64,000 bases of DNA from G963667425 sp963667425 [NCBI: bacterium] (GCA_963667425.1 OY763407.1:1922001-1986000); one strand, 5' to 3'. Shown: positions 36,385-46,028, counted from the stretch's first letter. The notes: generated by a model from the sequence alone, not told the origin. Translations and numbers: made by a program.

Positions 36385-36704
36385 GAATCTCCCTCAAACA
36401 CAAAATCACAGAGAATTTACAGAAAATGCAGAGTTTTGCAAGTTATTTTCAAGATTTAGCAACAACCTCCGAAGTTTACTGTATATTTGCACGCCATAAA
36501 AAGAAACGTAAAATTCTGTAATCTTATTTTTCTTACAATTTTCTATAAAACCCAACATTGAAGCAATTATACCAAAAAAACACTTTTTAGTTTTTTCGGT
36601 TGCAAAGTATAAAAATAGACAAAGAACACCTGACATCAGTTTAAACAGATTGACAAGTGTTCTTTTATTTTTATTGAAAAAGAAAGAACAAGAAAGCATT
36701 ATTG
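36385..36704. other. 320-bp gap between secY and infA with an inverted repeat
   Basis: No adk or map and no credible gene. A 97-codon minus-strand frame is present, but it is compositionally like random AT-rich DNA and has no ribosome site. An inverted repeat is seen: AAAGAACAC (36621-36629) and GTGTTCTTT (36657-36665), with the palindrome GTTTAAAC (36639-36646) in the loop. It could be an attenuator, a processing site or a weak terminator. Confidence 0.5.
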
Positions 36705-38024
36705 TTAACCTCTTCTTCCCTTTACAAGAGCTTGCTTACTTCCTATTGTAAAACCATCGTAATTGTTACTGATAAGATAAGACTCTATCTGATTAGCCAT
36801 ATCCATTGCAACACCAACAACGATTAGAATTGATGTTCCACCAAGATAAACAGGAATATTAAGCGTATTTCTTAATATATCAGGAAGAATACATACTGCT
36901 GTAAGGTAAATAGCTCCACCGAAAGTAACTCTTCCTACAACAGAATTGAGATAACTTACTGTCTCTTTGCCAGGTCTTATACCAGGAACATAACCACCCT
37001 GTTTGTTAAGATTTTCTGCCACATCTTCAGTTTTAAACTGTATAAAAGTGTAAAAATAGGCAAAAAATACAATAAGAGCAATGTATGAAAGATTATATAG
37101 CCAACCTCCATGAGAGAAAGCAGCTTCAATTGGACCCATCCATGCAAGATCAAAAAATTTAGCCATTGTTGCAGGGAAAATAAGAAGAGAGCTTGCAAAT
37201 ATAGGAGGAATAACTCCTGATATATTTATTTTTATTGGAAGATGGCTGTTCTGAACAGTTTTTCCTCCTGCAATTCTTCTTGCATACTGAACCGGTATTC
37301 TTCTCTGTCCGCTTTCAACAAAAACAATTACAGCAAATGTTATAACGAATATAAAAAGGAAAAGAGCAACATCAAAAGGTTTTATAGCATTCTGCTTAAC
37401 CATGTTGAAGACCTGGAAAAACATATCAGGAAATCTCGTTACAATGGAAGCAAATATAATGAGAGAGATGCCGTTTCCAATACCTCTGTCAGTTATTCTT
37501 TCTCCAATCCACATAATAAACATTGTACCTGTAGTAAGAGTTACGACTGTCATTATACGGAAAAACCAACCAGGATTAGATACTACCATTTCTCCAGCCG
37601 GTCCTGTAAGATTTTCAAGAAATCTTGACATCATAAAACCCTGAAAGATACAGAGCAGAACTGTACCGTATCTTGTATATTGCGTAATCTTTTTCTGACC
37701 TGCTTCACCTTCTTTTTGAAGTTCAGCAATACTTGGAACAGCAACAGCAAGAAGTGAAAGAATAATACTTGCTGAAATATAAGGCATAATTCCAAGGGCA
37801 AAAATCGAAAGTTTAGATAACGCACCACCGGAAAACATATTGAACATACCTAATAGAGTACCTGATCCTTCAGTTGTCATTATCTTTTCCATAACTGTAC
37901 GGTCAACACCGGGAGTCGTTATAAAGACTCCCAGTCTGTAAACCGCAAGCATAAAAAGTGTATAGAGCAACTTTTCTCTAAGATCGGGTATTCTAAAAAT
38001 ATTTTTAAGTACTCGACTAATCAA
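36705..38024 (-). CDS. secY: Protein translocase SecY (TTG start)
   Basis: 439 residues with ten membrane helices; it forms the Sec channel through which most exported proteins in this window would pass. Blocks: GMFNMFSGGALSKLSIFALG, MPYISASIILSLLAVAVPSI and the cytosolic loop GGYVPGIRPGKETVSYLNSV. The start is TTG at 38024, with GGAG 7 nt upstream and 8-nt overlap with the end of rplO, so coupling is likely. The N-terminus MISRVLKNIFRIPDLREKLL is normal for the family. Confidence 0.96.
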   Translation of the reverse strand: MISRVLKNIFRIPDLREKLLYTLFMLAVYRLGVFITTPGVDRTVMEKIMTTEGSGTLLGMFNMFSGGALSKLSIFALGIMPYISASIILSLLAVAVPSIAELQKEGEAGQKKITQYTRYGTVLLCIFQGFMMSRFLENLTGPAGEMVVSNPGWFFRIMTVVTLTTGTMFIMWIGERITDRGIGNGISLIIFASIVTRFPDMFFQVFNMVKQNAIKPFDVALFLFIFVITFAVIVFVESGQRRIPVQYARRIAGGKTVQNSHLPIKINISGVIPPIFASSLLIFPATMAKFFDLAWMGPIEAAFSHGGWLYNLSYIALIVFFAYFYTFIQFKTEDVAENLNKQGGYVPGIRPGKETVSYLNSVVGRVTFGGAIYLTAVCILPDILRNTLNIPVYLGGTSILIVVGVAMDMANQIESYLISNNYDGFTIGSKQALVKGRRG

Positions 38025-38460
38025 GAGTAATCTCCTCTACTTTACCGCCAGCTTTTTCTATAGATTCCTTTGCACCTGCTGAAAATTTATGAGCCTTTAC
38101 TGTAAGTGCATTTTTTAGTTCTGAGTTTCCAATTACTTTTATGTAATCTTCTCTACCTGAACAAAGACCAAGCTCAATCATTCTGTCAGGGTCAATAACA
38201 CATGATTCCATATCAGCAAAATACTGAATATTGATTTCAGCAACTTTTTTGCTCCATTTGTTATGAAATCCTCTTTTAGGAAGAATTCTGTTAAGCGGCA
38301 TCTGACCACCTTCAAAACCTCTTCTTACTCCGCCACCAGATCTTGATTTCTGACCTTTGTGACCCTTGCCGGAAGTACTACCTGTACCTGAAGCATCACC
38401 TCTTCCGATTCTTTTTCTATTTTTAGAGCCTTCAGGCTTCTTCAGATTGTGAAGTTCCAT
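38017..38460 (-). CDS. rplO: Ribosomal protein L15
   Basis: 147 residues. The glycine-rich N-terminus (IGRGDASGTGSTSGKGHKGQ, then KSRSGGG) and GGQMPLNRILPKRGF are diagnostic. It follows rpsE after only 3 nt. rpmD (L30), which normally sits between rpsE and rplO, is missing. Confidence 0.97.
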   Translation of the reverse strand: MELHNLKKPEGSKNRKRIGRGDASGTGSTSGKGHKGQKSRSGGGVRRGFEGGQMPLNRILPKRGFHNKWSKKVAEINIQYFADMESCVIDPDRMIELGLCSGREDYIKVIGNSELKNALTVKAHKFSAGAKESIEKAGGKVEEITLD

Positions 38461-38463
38461 TTT

Positions 38464-38994
38464 TTACTCCTTATCTTCTCTTAACTGATAATCTCTTATT
38501 TCAACGCCTCTCTTAGCCTGGCAGGACTCAAGATTTTCTACACCTGTAAGAGCTTCAAGAGTAGCTTTTGCCATATTATGAGGATTGTTGGAACCAATAC
38601 TCTTTGAAAGAATATCTGTAACTCCAGCAGCCTCAAGAACAGCTCTAACTGCTGAACCTGCAATAACACCAGTACCGGAAGATGCCGGTCTCAGGAAAAC
38701 TTTTCCAGCTCCATAAATACCAAGTATTTCATGAGGAACCGTTCCATTTTCAAGAATAACTCTTTTTAAATTTCTTTTTGCCTTTGCGACACCCTTTCTT
38801 ATAGCTTCTGGAACTTCTCTTGCTTTTCCAAGACCTATTCCTACAACACCATTACCGTCACCAACAACCATTAGTGCTGCGAAACTGAAATTCTTACCAC
38901 CTTTTACAACCTTTGCAACTCTGTTAACGTAGATAAGCTTCTCACTAAGTTCCAGAGCTTCAGGATTTATAGGTTTATCTTTTATATTTTTCAT
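38464..38994 (-). CDS. rpsE: Ribosomal protein S5
   Basis: 176 residues. It takes part in decoding fidelity and mRNA unwinding at the 30S entrance. Blocks: [40 protein letters not shown], and [20 protein letters not shown]. Normal length. ATG start, 16 nt after rplR. Confidence 0.97.
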   Translation of the reverse strand: MKNIKDKPINPEALELSEKLIYVNRVAKVVKGGKNFSFAALMVVGDGNGVVGIGLGKAREVPEAIRKGVAKAKRNLKRVILENGTVPHEILGIYGAGKVFLRPASSGTGVIAGSAVRAVLEAAGVTDILSKSIGSNNPHNMAKATLEALTGVENLESCQAKRGVEIRDYQLREDKE

Positions 38995-39010
38995 CTATCT
39001 TCTCCAAAAA

Positions 39011-39364
39011 TTAAAAGTTAAGACCACCTTCTCTGGCACCATCAGCAAGAGCTTTTACTCTGCCGTGATAAATATATCCATTCCTATCAAATATAACGGC
39101 TGTTATATTTGCTTCCTTACAGAGAGCAGCAACAAAAAGTCCGACATGCTTTGCAATAGTTTTTTTGTCACCTTCAGGAGCCTCAAATCTTTTGTCTTTT
39201 GTAGAAGCAGAAAGAAGTGTTTTTCCATCAACGTCATCAATCATCTGAACATAAATATGATTATGACTTCTAAAAACACTCATTCTTGGTCTTTCTGCTG
39301 TCCCGAATACTTTTTTTCTTATCCTTTTTTTACGGGTAAGTCTTTTTTCTATTTTACCTTTCAT
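39011..39364 (-). CDS. rplR: Ribosomal protein L18
   Basis: 117 residues; binds 5S rRNA. It starts [20 protein letters not shown], then [20 protein letters not shown], and ends [19 protein letters not shown]. All are family blocks. ATG start, 17 nt after rplF. Confidence 0.97.
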   Translation of the reverse strand: MKGKIEKRLTRKKRIRKKVFGTAERPRMSVFRSHNHIYVQMIDDVDGKTLLSASTKDKRFEAPEGDKKTIAKHVGLFVAALCKEANITAVIFDRNGYIYHGRVKALADGAREGGLNF

Positions 39365-39381
39365 CTTATCAACCTCTCAGA

Positions 39382-39918
39382 TTACTTGCCTGCGGCTTTT
39401 CCAGCCTTTCTTAAAATCTTCTGACCTTGATAGAAAATGCCTTTACCTTTGTAAGGCTCTACTGGTCTAAGCTTCTTTATAACAGCTGCAAAATTACCAA
39501 GAAGCTCTTTATCAAAAGAAACCAAAGTAAGCTGATCCGGTTTAACGTCAGCGGAAATCCCTTTAGGTATTTCCATCTCTACAGGATGTGAAAAACCTAA
39601 AGAAAATCCAATCTTTGTACCTTTGCTTTCAAACTTGTAGCCGGTACCTTTAAGTTGTAAAACTTTTGTAAAACCTTCGCTGACACCTACGACCATGTTA
39701 TTGATGAGTGCTCTAAAAAGACCATGAAGAGCTCTTGTTTCTCTTTCATCATCAACTCTTACAACGGCAATGACATTGTTTTCCACATTTACAGATATTT
39801 TCGGGTGAAGCTCTCTTTCAAGTGTTCCCTTAGGACCCTTTACGGTTAACTTGTTATCTGAAACTGTCACCTGAACATTGGCACCAAAATGAATTGGAGC
39901 ATTTCCTATTCTAGACAC
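39382..39918 (-). CDS. rplF: Ribosomal protein L6 (GTG start)
   Basis: 178 residues, two related domains near the factor-binding site. It starts with GTG at 39918, behind a GGAGG in ideal reach, reading MSRIGNAPIHF (the usual family start is MSRIGKxPI). Key block: LLGNFAAVIKKLRPVEPYKG, then KGIFYQGQKILRKAGKAAGK. 18 nt after rpsH. Confidence 0.97.
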   Translation of the reverse strand: MSRIGNAPIHFGANVQVTVSDNKLTVKGPKGTLERELHPKISVNVENNVIAVVRVDDERETRALHGLFRALINNMVVGVSEGFTKVLQLKGTGYKFESKGTKIGFSLGFSHPVEMEIPKGISADVKPDQLTLVSFDKELLGNFAAVIKKLRPVEPYKGKGIFYQGQKILRKAGKAAGK

Positions 39919-39936
39919 CTTAATCCTCCTCTTTCA

Positions 39937-40335
39937 CTACCAGACTCTACAGATAACTTCTCCACCCACATTAAGTTCTCTTGCCTTTGCATCTGAAAGA
40001 ACTCCTTTGGATGTAGAAATAACAGCAAGACCCAATCCTTTTCTTACGTAAGGAACTGTATCAGCAGCTGCGTATATTCTTCTGCCTGGTTTACTTATTC
40101 TTTCTATTTTGGAAATTACATTTTTCCCTTTGTAGAACTTAAGATCTACAGAAATTGTTCTTCTTGCACCAACCTGTGTTACATGATAATCCTTTATATA
40201 GCCCTCTTCTTTAAGAACTCTGGATATTTCAACGATAACGTTGGAACAAGGTATCGCATCAACATTTTCATGGTGTGCAATTATAGCATTTCTTACTCTT
40301 GTAAGATAGTTTGCTACAAGATCATTCATTGTCAT
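39937..40335 (-). CDS. rpsH: Ribosomal protein S8
   Basis: 132 residues. It binds helix 21 of 16S rRNA and in many bacteria represses the spc operon. Start MTMNDLVANYLTRVRNAIIA; end GLGLAVISTSKGVLSDAKAR, then GGEVICRVW. Complete. ATG start, 17 nt after the S14 gene. Confidence 0.97.
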   Translation of the reverse strand: MTMNDLVANYLTRVRNAIIAHHENVDAIPCSNVIVEISRVLKEEGYIKDYHVTQVGARRTISVDLKFYKGKNVISKIERISKPGRRIYAAADTVPYVRKGLGLAVISTSKGVLSDAKARELNVGGEVICRVW

Positions 40336-40352
40336 GACTTTATACCTCTTTA

Positions 40353-40538
40353 TTACCAGCTGGACTTTGTTACGCCAGGGATCTCTCCCTTATTTGCCAT
40401 AGTTCTGAAACATATTCTGCACATGTCGAACTTTCTTATATATCCTCTAGGTCTTCCACACAGAGGACAGCGATTACCTTTTCTTACACTGAACTTTGGC
40501 TTTCTCTGAGCTTTAAGCCTCATACTAAGTTTTGCCAA
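40353..40538 (-). CDS. rpsZ: Ribosomal protein S14, zinc type (TTG start)
   Basis: 61 residues, the short Cys4 type of S14: [20 protein letters not shown] is followed by [20 protein letters not shown]. The start is TTG at 40538 behind GGAGG at 5 nt and reads [20 protein letters not shown], as in the family. It is the C+ form, so it needs zinc. 15 nt after rplE. Confidence 0.97.
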   Translation of the reverse strand: MAKLSMRLKAQRKPKFSVRKGNRCPLCGRPRGYIRKFDMCRICFRTMANKGEIPGVTKSSW

Positions 40539-40553
40539 TTTTCCCTCCAGATA

Positions 40554-41108
40554 TTAACTGTTAAAAGGCATACCAAAATGTCTAAGAAGAGCTTTCGCAT
40601 CCTTATCATTTGTTGCCGTTGTTACTATTGTAATATTCATTCCCTTTGTCTTTTCAACTTTATTGAAATCTATTTCAGGGAAAATCATGAAATCCTTGAT
40701 ACCAAGAGAATAGTTTCCTCTTCCATCAAAACCCTTTCCGGAAATTCCTCTAAAGTCCTTTACACGAGGAAGAGCTACATTAACAAGTCTGTCAAGAAAA
40801 TCATACATCATATCTTTTCTAAGAGAAACTGAAACACCTATTGGCATTCCCTCTCTAACTTTAAAGCTGGCTATAGATTTTTTTGCCTTACGAACAACAG
40901 GTTTCTGTCCTGCAATCGCTGTAAGCTCTTTTACAGCATCTTCAAGTATTTTCTTATTCTGAATAGCTTCACCAACACCCATATTGATAGATATCTTTTC
41001 TATTTTAGGAATAGCATTGATATTCTCTATGGCAAGCTCGCTTTTCAGATCAGACTTTATCTCTTCTTCATAAAGCTTTCTAAGTCTGCTTACATATTTC
41101 TCGCTCAT
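40554..41108 (-). CDS. rplE: Ribosomal protein L5
   Basis: 184 residues from ATG 41106-41108; a TTG codon just before it is in frame but lies closer to the GGAG and is less likely. It binds 5S rRNA and contacts P-site tRNA. Blocks: [40 protein letters not shown] and [20 protein letters not shown]. Complete. Confidence 0.96.
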   Translation of the reverse strand: MSEKYVSRLRKLYEEEIKSDLKSELAIENINAIPKIEKISINMGVGEAIQNKKILEDAVKELTAIAGQKPVVRKAKKSIASFKVREGMPIGVSVSLRKDMMYDFLDRLVNVALPRVKDFRGISGKGFDGRGNYSLGIKDFMIFPEIDFNKVEKTKGMNITIVTTATNDKDAKALLRHFGMPFNS

Positions 41109-41120
41109 CAAATATCTCCG

Positions 41121-41444
41121 TTAATCAACAGTTTCACCAGTTTTCTTAAAAAACCTAACTCTAGATCCATCTTCCAGAGTCTTTACCCTTATTCTGTCTG
41201 TCTTGTCAGTTTTAGGGTCAACCGGCATAACATTGGAAATATGTATCGGCATTGGCTTTTCTATTTTTCCGCCTTCCTGATTTGTCATAGTCGGCTTCTG
41301 ATGTTTAATAGCGATATTAACACCTTCGACAACAACTTTTTCAGATTTGCGAAGAACTTCTAAAACCTTACCTCTTTTTCCTTTGTCCTTTCCGGCAATA
41401 ATCTCAACAAGGTCGTTCTTCTTAATATTCGACATTTTAGACAT
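41121..41444 (-). CDS. rplX: Ribosomal protein L24
   Basis: 107 residues. Assembly-initiator protein of the 50S subunit. The KOW motif is VEIIAGKDKGKRGKVLEVLR, followed by KVVVEGVNIAIKHQKPTMTN. ATG start, 10 nt after rplN. Confidence 0.97.
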   Translation of the reverse strand: MSKMSNIKKNDLVEIIAGKDKGKRGKVLEVLRKSEKVVVEGVNIAIKHQKPTMTNQEGGKIEKPMPIHISNVMPVDPKTDKTDRIRVKTLEDGSRVRFFKKTGETVD

Positions 41445-41454
41445 CGTATTCTCC

Positions 41455-41823
41455 TTAAAGCACTTCCGGGGCGAGAGAAATAATCTTCATAAAACCTTTA
41501 GCACGAAGCTCTCTGGCAACAGGTCCGAAAACACGTGTTCCTATTGGTTCATATGAATCATCTACCATAACAACTGCATTCTGGTCAAATCTTATATAAG
41601 AACCGTCCTCTCTACGTATTTCCTTACATACTCTGACTATTACAGCGTTTTTTACATCGCCCTTTTTTATTTTTCCTTTAGGTTCTGCATCCTTTACAGC
41701 AACCTTTATTACATCACCAATGCCGGCATATCTTTTCTTGGAACCTCCAAGAACTTTGATACATGCAACTTTTTTTGCTCCGGAATTGTCTGCAACTTCG
41801 AGTTTCGTCATTTCCTGTATCAT
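41455..41823 (-). CDS. rplN: Ribosomal protein L14
   Basis: 122 residues; 50S interface protein. Start [20 protein letters not shown] and end [20 protein letters not shown] plus VL are canonical. ATG at 41823. Only 2 nt separate it from rpsQ. Confidence 0.97.
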   Translation of the reverse strand: MIQEMTKLEVADNSGAKKVACIKVLGGSKKRYAGIGDVIKVAVKDAEPKGKIKKGDVKNAVIVRVCKEIRREDGSYIRFDQNAVVMVDDSYEPIGTRVFGPVARELRAKGFMKIISLAPEVL

Positions 41824-41825
41824 GA

Positions 41826-42083
41826 TTATTTCCCCTCAGAAACAACTTCTTTTACGAACCATTTCTTTCTTTTGCTTATAGGTGCGCATTCCTGGATACG
41901 AACAACATCACCAACATTACACTGATTATTTTCGTCATGAGCCAAATATTTTTTTCTGGCTGTAACCATTTTTTTGTAAAGTGCATGCTGGTATCTTCTG
42001 AGAACTAAAACAGAAACTGTCTTTTCAGCTCCATTTGTGACTACAGTACCCGTAAGCACTCTCCTTCTCTTCACATCAGCCAT
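41826..42083 (-). CDS. rpsQ: Ribosomal protein S17
   Basis: 85 residues from ATG 42081-42083, with GAGAGGAAAGAA just upstream; a longer frame to 42104 lies inside rpmC and is not needed. Blocks: [20 protein letters not shown] and [20 protein letters not shown]. It overlaps rpmC by 8 nt. OB-fold 30S body protein. Confidence 0.96.
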   Translation of the reverse strand: MADVKRRRVLTGTVVTNGAEKTVSVLVLRRYQHALYKKMVTARKKYLAHDENNQCNVGDVVRIQECAPISKRKKWFVKEVVSEGK

Positions 42084-42279
42084 TTCTTTCCTCTCGTTCA
42101 ACATTTGATAAGATGGTCTTGATTCTAGCTATATCTTTACGAACCTGACCTATTCTTGAACTATTTTCCAATTGTCCGAGACTATGCTGAACCCTAAGAT
42201 TGAACTGTTCTTCTTTTCTTGCAAGAAGAAGTTCTTTAAGTTCTGCAACACTCTTTTCTTTAAGTTCAGATGCTTTCAT
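42076..42279 (-). CDS. rpmC: Ribosomal protein L29
   Basis: 67 residues, two helices at the tunnel exit, where trigger factor and SRP dock with L23. Start [20 protein letters not shown], then [20 protein letters not shown]. It overlaps rplP by 4 nt (ATGA) and rpsQ by 8 nt, so translation is tightly coupled. Confidence 0.96.
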   Translation of the reverse strand: MKASELKEKSVAELKELLLARKEEQFNLRVQHSLGQLENSSRIGQVRKDIARIKTILSNVEREERNG

Positions 42280-42695
42280 CTCAGTTCATCTCCCTTTTTA
42301 ATAAATTTCGTCCTAAGAGGAAGTTTATAAGCAGCAAGCCTAAGAGCATCTTTTGCAACTTCTGGATCTACATCGCCAACTTCGAAAAGCATTCTGCCTG
42401 GCTTTATAACACAAACCCACTCTTCCGGATTTCCTTTTCCCTTACCCATACGAACTTCAAGAGGTTTCTTTGTTATAGGTTTGTCAGGAAAAATTCTAAT
42501 CCAAAGTCTTCCACCTCTTTTCATTCTTCTCATAATAGCAACACGAGCCGCCTCGATTTGTCTGCTATTTATCCAGCCACACTCTGTAGCTTTAAGACCG
42601 CAATCACCAAAATCAACTGAATTACATGATGTTGCAACGCCTTTCATTCGGCCCTTCTGAACCTTTCTATGTTTCACTCTATTCGGCATCAACAT
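42276..42695 (-). CDS. rplP: Ribosomal protein L16
   Basis: 139 residues; supports A-site tRNA accommodation in the 50S. Start [20 protein letters not shown]; then [20 protein letters not shown] and the arginine-bearing [20 protein letters not shown]. Asn replaces the more common Lys at position 5. Complete. Confidence 0.97.
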   Translation of the reverse strand: MLMPNRVKHRKVQKGRMKGVATSCNSVDFGDCGLKATECGWINSRQIEAARVAIMRRMKRGGRLWIRIFPDKPITKKPLEVRMGKGKGNPEEWVCVIKPGRMLFEVGDVDPEVAKDALRLAAYKLPLRTKFIKKGDELR

Positions 42696-42707
42696 GGTAT
42701 AAGCCCT

Positions 42708-43391
42708 CTAAGATTTTTTTCTTCTTTTTTTCTGATTCTTATCTTTGCCAAAAAGCTGTGCCTGTGTAATTTCCCCTCTGGAAACCCACACCTTCACACC
42801 TATTTTTCCATAGGTTGTATCAGCTTCAGCAAAACCGTAATCAATATATGTCCTAAGAGTATGAAGAGGCGTTCTACCTTCCTGATATCTTTCTGTTCTG
42901 GACATTTCTGCTCCACCGAGTCTTCCTGAAAGAGCAACCTTCACACCCTCAGCACCACTCTTCATAGCGGAAGTAATAGATTTTTTCATAACTCTTCTAA
43001 AATGAGCTCTTTTCTCAAGCTGTTCTGCGATACCCTCAGCAACAAGCTGTGCATCAACTTCAGGCTTTTTTACTTCTTCAGGCTGAACATAAACTTCATC
43101 AGCACTCTTAGCTATTTTTTTAACCATAGCTTTGATTTTTTCTATGCCAGCACCTTTTCTGCCAACAATAACACCAGGTTTTGCTGCATGAATTATAAGC
43201 TTCAGCTTCTGACCTGATCTCTCAATAGACATACTGGATACGCCTGCAACATAAAACTCTTTTTTAAGTACCTTTTTTATCTTAAGATCCTCATGCAGCC
43301 ACATTCCATAATCTTTATGTGTGTACCACACGGAATCCCAGGTACGATTAATTCCGAGTCTTAGTCCGACGGGATTAACCTTCTGTCCCAA
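42708..43391 (-). CDS. rpsC: Ribosomal protein S3 (TTG start)
   Basis: 227 residues. Head protein at the mRNA entry, with a KH domain (IIHAAKPGVIVGRKGAGIEK). The start is TTG at 43391, with GGAGG 7 nt upstream, and reads MGQKVNPVGLRLGINRTWDS, exactly the family start. The tail is short and basic (KDKNQKKRRKKS). 12 nt before rplP. Confidence 0.97.
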   Translation of the reverse strand: MGQKVNPVGLRLGINRTWDSVWYTHKDYGMWLHEDLKIKKVLKKEFYVAGVSSMSIERSGQKLKLIIHAAKPGVIVGRKGAGIEKIKAMVKKIAKSADEVYVQPEEVKKPEVDAQLVAEGIAEQLEKRAHFRRVMKKSITSAMKSGAEGVKVALSGRLGGAEMSRTERYQEGRTPLHTLRTYIDYGFAEADTTYGKIGVKVWVSRGEITQAQLFGKDKNQKKRRKKS

Positions 43392-43420
43392 AATTTCACC
43401 TCCTGGTATATATCTTACAA

Positions 43421-43768
43421 CTATTTACTTTCAGCCAGTTCAACTGTAACATGCGCAGTTCTTTTCTTTATAAGACTTGCACGACCCTGAGCTCTTGGCA
43501 TAAATCTCTTATATGCAGGACCTTCGTCAACAGTGATAGTCTTAACATAAAGAGTATCAACATCCATGCCGAAATTATTCTCAGCATTTGCAACAGCTGA
43601 ATCAAGAAGTTTTTTTATCGCAACAGCTGCTTTTCTGTTTGTAAACTCAAGTATATTACGTGCATCTTCAGCGCCTTTTCCTCTTACAAGGTCGGCAACT
43701 TCCCTCATTCTTCTCGGGGAAGACCTGAAATACTTCAACTTGGCTTTAACAATTTTGTCGGAACTCAT
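43421..43768 (-). CDS. rplV: Ribosomal protein L22
   Basis: 115 residues from ATG 43766-43768; another ATG just before it (43771) is 3 nt from AGGAG and too close. It lines the exit tunnel with its long beta-hairpin (YVKTITVDEGPAYKRFMPRA, then QGRASLIKKRTAHVTVELAE). Complete; 29 nt before rpsC. Confidence 0.95.
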   Translation of the reverse strand: MSSDKIVKAKLKYFRSSPRRMREVADLVRGKGAEDARNILEFTNRKAAVAIKKLLDSAVANAENNFGMDVDTLYVKTITVDEGPAYKRFMPRAQGRASLIKKRTAHVTVELAESK

Positions 43769-43833
43769 CATATTCTCCTAACATAAATTTTTAGCGGGAG
43801 CATCTTACATACGTTTTATTAAAAGTCAAGTAT

Positions 43834-44100
43834 TTACTTTTTGCTACCCGAATGTCCTCTAAAAGTTCTGGTCGGAGAAAACTCACCAAGTTTAAAACCA
43901 ACCATATCTTCTGTTACAAAAACAGGGATAAATTTTTGACCATTATAAACAGCAAATGTGAGACCAAGCATCTCAGGAAGAATAGTTGATCTTCTTGACC
44001 ATGTTTTAATAGGTTTTTTTACACCACTATCCAATGCTTTTTCTACTTTGTCCCAAAGATGTTTGTCTATAAAAGGACCTTTCTTAACTGAACGAGGCAA
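43834..44100 (-). CDS. rpsS: Ribosomal protein S19 (TTG start)
   Basis: 88 residues; binds S13 in the 30S head. The start is TTG at 44100, with GGAGG 6 nt upstream, reading [20 protein letters not shown], the family start. The tail [18 protein letters not shown] is complete. A 65-nt gap separates it from rplV. Confidence 0.97.
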   Translation of the reverse strand: MPRSVKKGPFIDKHLWDKVEKALDSGVKKPIKTWSRRSTILPEMLGLTFAVYNGQKFIPVFVTEDMVGFKLGEFSPTRTFRGHSGSKK

Positions 44101-44130
44101 AGCTACCCTCCACTTCTACAAAAGTTATTA

Positions 44131-44964
44131 TTAATTGCTTTTTCTTCTTCTTACTATGAACTTGTCAGTTCTGCGGTTGTTTCTGGTTCTGTAACCTTTT
44201 GTCGGTTTTCCCCATGGAGTTACAGGATGTCTACCGCCTGAAGTTTTACCTTCACCACCACCGTGTGGATGGTCAACAGGGTTCATAACAACACCTCTAA
44301 CTTTTGGTCTCTTACCAAGCCATCTTGATTTTCCGGCTTTTCCAACTCTTATATTGGATATTTCGGAATTTCCTACAGTACCAACTGATGCTCTGCAATC
44401 AAGATGAATAAGTCTGATTTCTGAAGAAGGCATTCTTACTGTTGCATAGTCCTTTTCCTTACCAAGGATCTGAACTCCAGAAGCAGCTGATCTAGCTATC
44501 TGACCACCTTTGCCAACTTTAAGCTCAACGTTGTGAATAAATGTACCAACAGGGATGAAACGAAGCTTCATTGAATTTCCTGGCTTTACATCTGCTTCAC
44601 TTTCTTTAGCAGAAACTACCATATCTCCAACTTTAATTTTATCTGGAGCTATAATGTATCTCTTTTCACCATCAAGATAGTGAATAAGAGCGATCCTTGC
44701 ATTTCTATTTGGATCGTATTCTATTGCGGCAACTTTTCCCGGAACATCATATTTATTTCTTTTAAAATCGATGATTCTGTAGAGTCTTTTATGTCCACCA
44801 CCTCTTCTTCTCATGGTTATACGACCATAAGAGTTACGTCCACCTGTTTTTTTAAGTGGAGTTGTCAATGATTTTTCCGGAGAAGTTTTTGTTATTTCAG
44901 AAAAATCAACATTCGAAGCGTTTCTACGTCCGGGGGATGTTGGATTATAAACCTTAATTCCCAT
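44131..44964 (-). CDS. rplB: Ribosomal protein L2
   Basis: 277 residues; essential for peptidyl-transferase centre assembly. The motif [20 protein letters not shown], with the conserved His, sits near residue 223. Start [20 protein letters not shown]. Complete; 30 nt before rpsS. Confidence 0.97.
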   Translation of the reverse strand: MGIKVYNPTSPGRRNASNVDFSEITKTSPEKSLTTPLKKTGGRNSYGRITMRRRGGGHKRLYRIIDFKRNKYDVPGKVAAIEYDPNRNARIALIHYLDGEKRYIIAPDKIKVGDMVVSAKESEADVKPGNSMKLRFIPVGTFIHNVELKVGKGGQIARSAASGVQILGKEKDYATVRMPSSEIRLIHLDCRASVGTVGNSEISNIRVGKAGKSRWLGKRPKVRGVVMNPVDHPHGGGEGKTSGGRHPVTPWGKPTKGYRTRNNRRTDKFIVRRRKSN

Positions 44965-44984
44965 TTTTATCAGCTCCTATAATA

Positions 44985-45386
44985 CTAGTTTGTACCATCA
45001 ATATAGTTGATAGTGTGTCCTTCCTTTAATGTTACATAAGCTTTCTTCCAGTTAGATCTCTTTCCGAAAACTTTACCAACTCTCTTAAGCTTTCCTCTTA
45101 CGAGAACTGTATTTACACTTTCAACTTCAACATTAAAAATTTTCTCTACAGCCTGCTTAATCTCTAACTTAGTTGCCTTAATGTCAACCTGATAAACAAA
45201 ATTTCTATTGTCTTCTCCTGTTGAAGCCATTGCAGCTTTTTCAGTCATAAGAGGCTTTCTGATTATGTCATAGCAACGTTCTTTGCTGATAGCTACATCA
45301 GTTCTTTTAGAAACGTTATAACCAGATTCTTTACCTGCAGCACGACGAATCTTTTTATTCATGCTGTAAACATCTACTTTTTTCAT
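44985..45386 (-). CDS. rplW: Ribosomal protein L23 with N-terminal extension
   Basis: 133 residues, while L23 is usually about 95-105. The L23 fold starts near residue 37 (ERCYDIIRKPLMTEKAAMAS) and runs to the end (GKVFGKRSNWKKAYVTLKEG). The first 36 residues (MKKVDVYSMNKKIRRAAGKE onward) are a basic extension. The ATG at 45386 overlaps the rplD stop as ATGA and has GAGG upstream, so the long form is probably real; an ATG at 45362 would give 125 residues. L23 docks SRP and trigger factor at the exit. Confidence 0.92.
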   Translation of the reverse strand: MKKVDVYSMNKKIRRAAGKESGYNVSKRTDVAISKERCYDIIRKPLMTEKAAMASTGEDNRNFVYQVDIKATKLEIKQAVEKIFNVEVESVNTVLVRGKLKRVGKVFGKRSNWKKAYVTLKEGHTINYIDGTN

Positions 45387-46015
45387 CCAAGCACCTCATT
45401 CAAGTGTTTTGCTGCCTCTTCGGTAAGAATTATGTTCTTATAGTTCATAATATCATAAAGATTTACCTCTGAGCAATCAATCCAGTTGTAATCTCTGAGA
45501 TTTTCCACTGAACGAATAAAGTTTTCCTCTTTCTGCATTCCACAAATAACAATAGCGCTTTCAAGATTCCAAACATTCTTGAACATGTTGAACGCATCTT
45601 TTGTTTTGGGTGCATCAAAAAGAAACTTATCAACAACAAAAAGTCTTTCTGTTGCAAATCTTTCAGAAAGGACTGCCTTTACAGCAGCCTTTCTTTTCTT
45701 TGCATTAACTTTTATAGTATAATCTCTTGGCTGAGGAGAAAATGCTTTTGCTCCACCTCTAAGTGTAGAAGCTCTCATTGTTCCTCTTCTGGCTCTTCCT
45801 GTTCCTTTCTGTTTAAAAGGCTTGGAATTTCCGCCTGAAATTGTATTATATGTTTTTGTTGCGTGTGTACCAGCTCTCCAGGCAGCCATTCTTGCCTTGA
45901 TTACTTCATGAACAAGAACGTCCTTGCCTTCGTAGTCAGTCTTAAAAACAGAATCGTTAAGCTCTATCTCGCCGATTTTAGTTTTTTCTCTGTTATATAA
46001 ATCACAAACAGCCAT
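45383..46015 (-). CDS. rplD: Ribosomal protein L4
   Basis: 210 residues. It extends a loop into the exit tunnel (KPFKQKGTGRARRGTMRAST, then LRGGAKAFSPQPRDYTIKVN). It represses the S10 operon in some proteobacteria; no matching leader structure was recognised here. Complete; 4-nt overlap with rplW. Confidence 0.97.
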   Translation of the reverse strand: MAVCDLYNREKTKIGEIELNDSVFKTDYEGKDVLVHEVIKARMAAWRAGTHATKTYNTISGGNSKPFKQKGTGRARRGTMRASTLRGGAKAFSPQPRDYTIKVNAKKRKAAVKAVLSERFATERLFVVDKFLFDAPKTKDAFNMFKNVWNLESAIVICGMQKEENFIRSVENLRDYNWIDCSEVNLYDIMNYKNIILTEEAAKHLNEVLG

Positions 46016-46028
46016 CTTTTTACCTCAA

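Noticed and set aside
36406-36699. 97-codon minus-strand frame between secY and infA
   Set aside because: No ribosome site, no recognisable domain, and composition (Phe, Leu, Asn, Lys) as expected from random AT-rich DNA.
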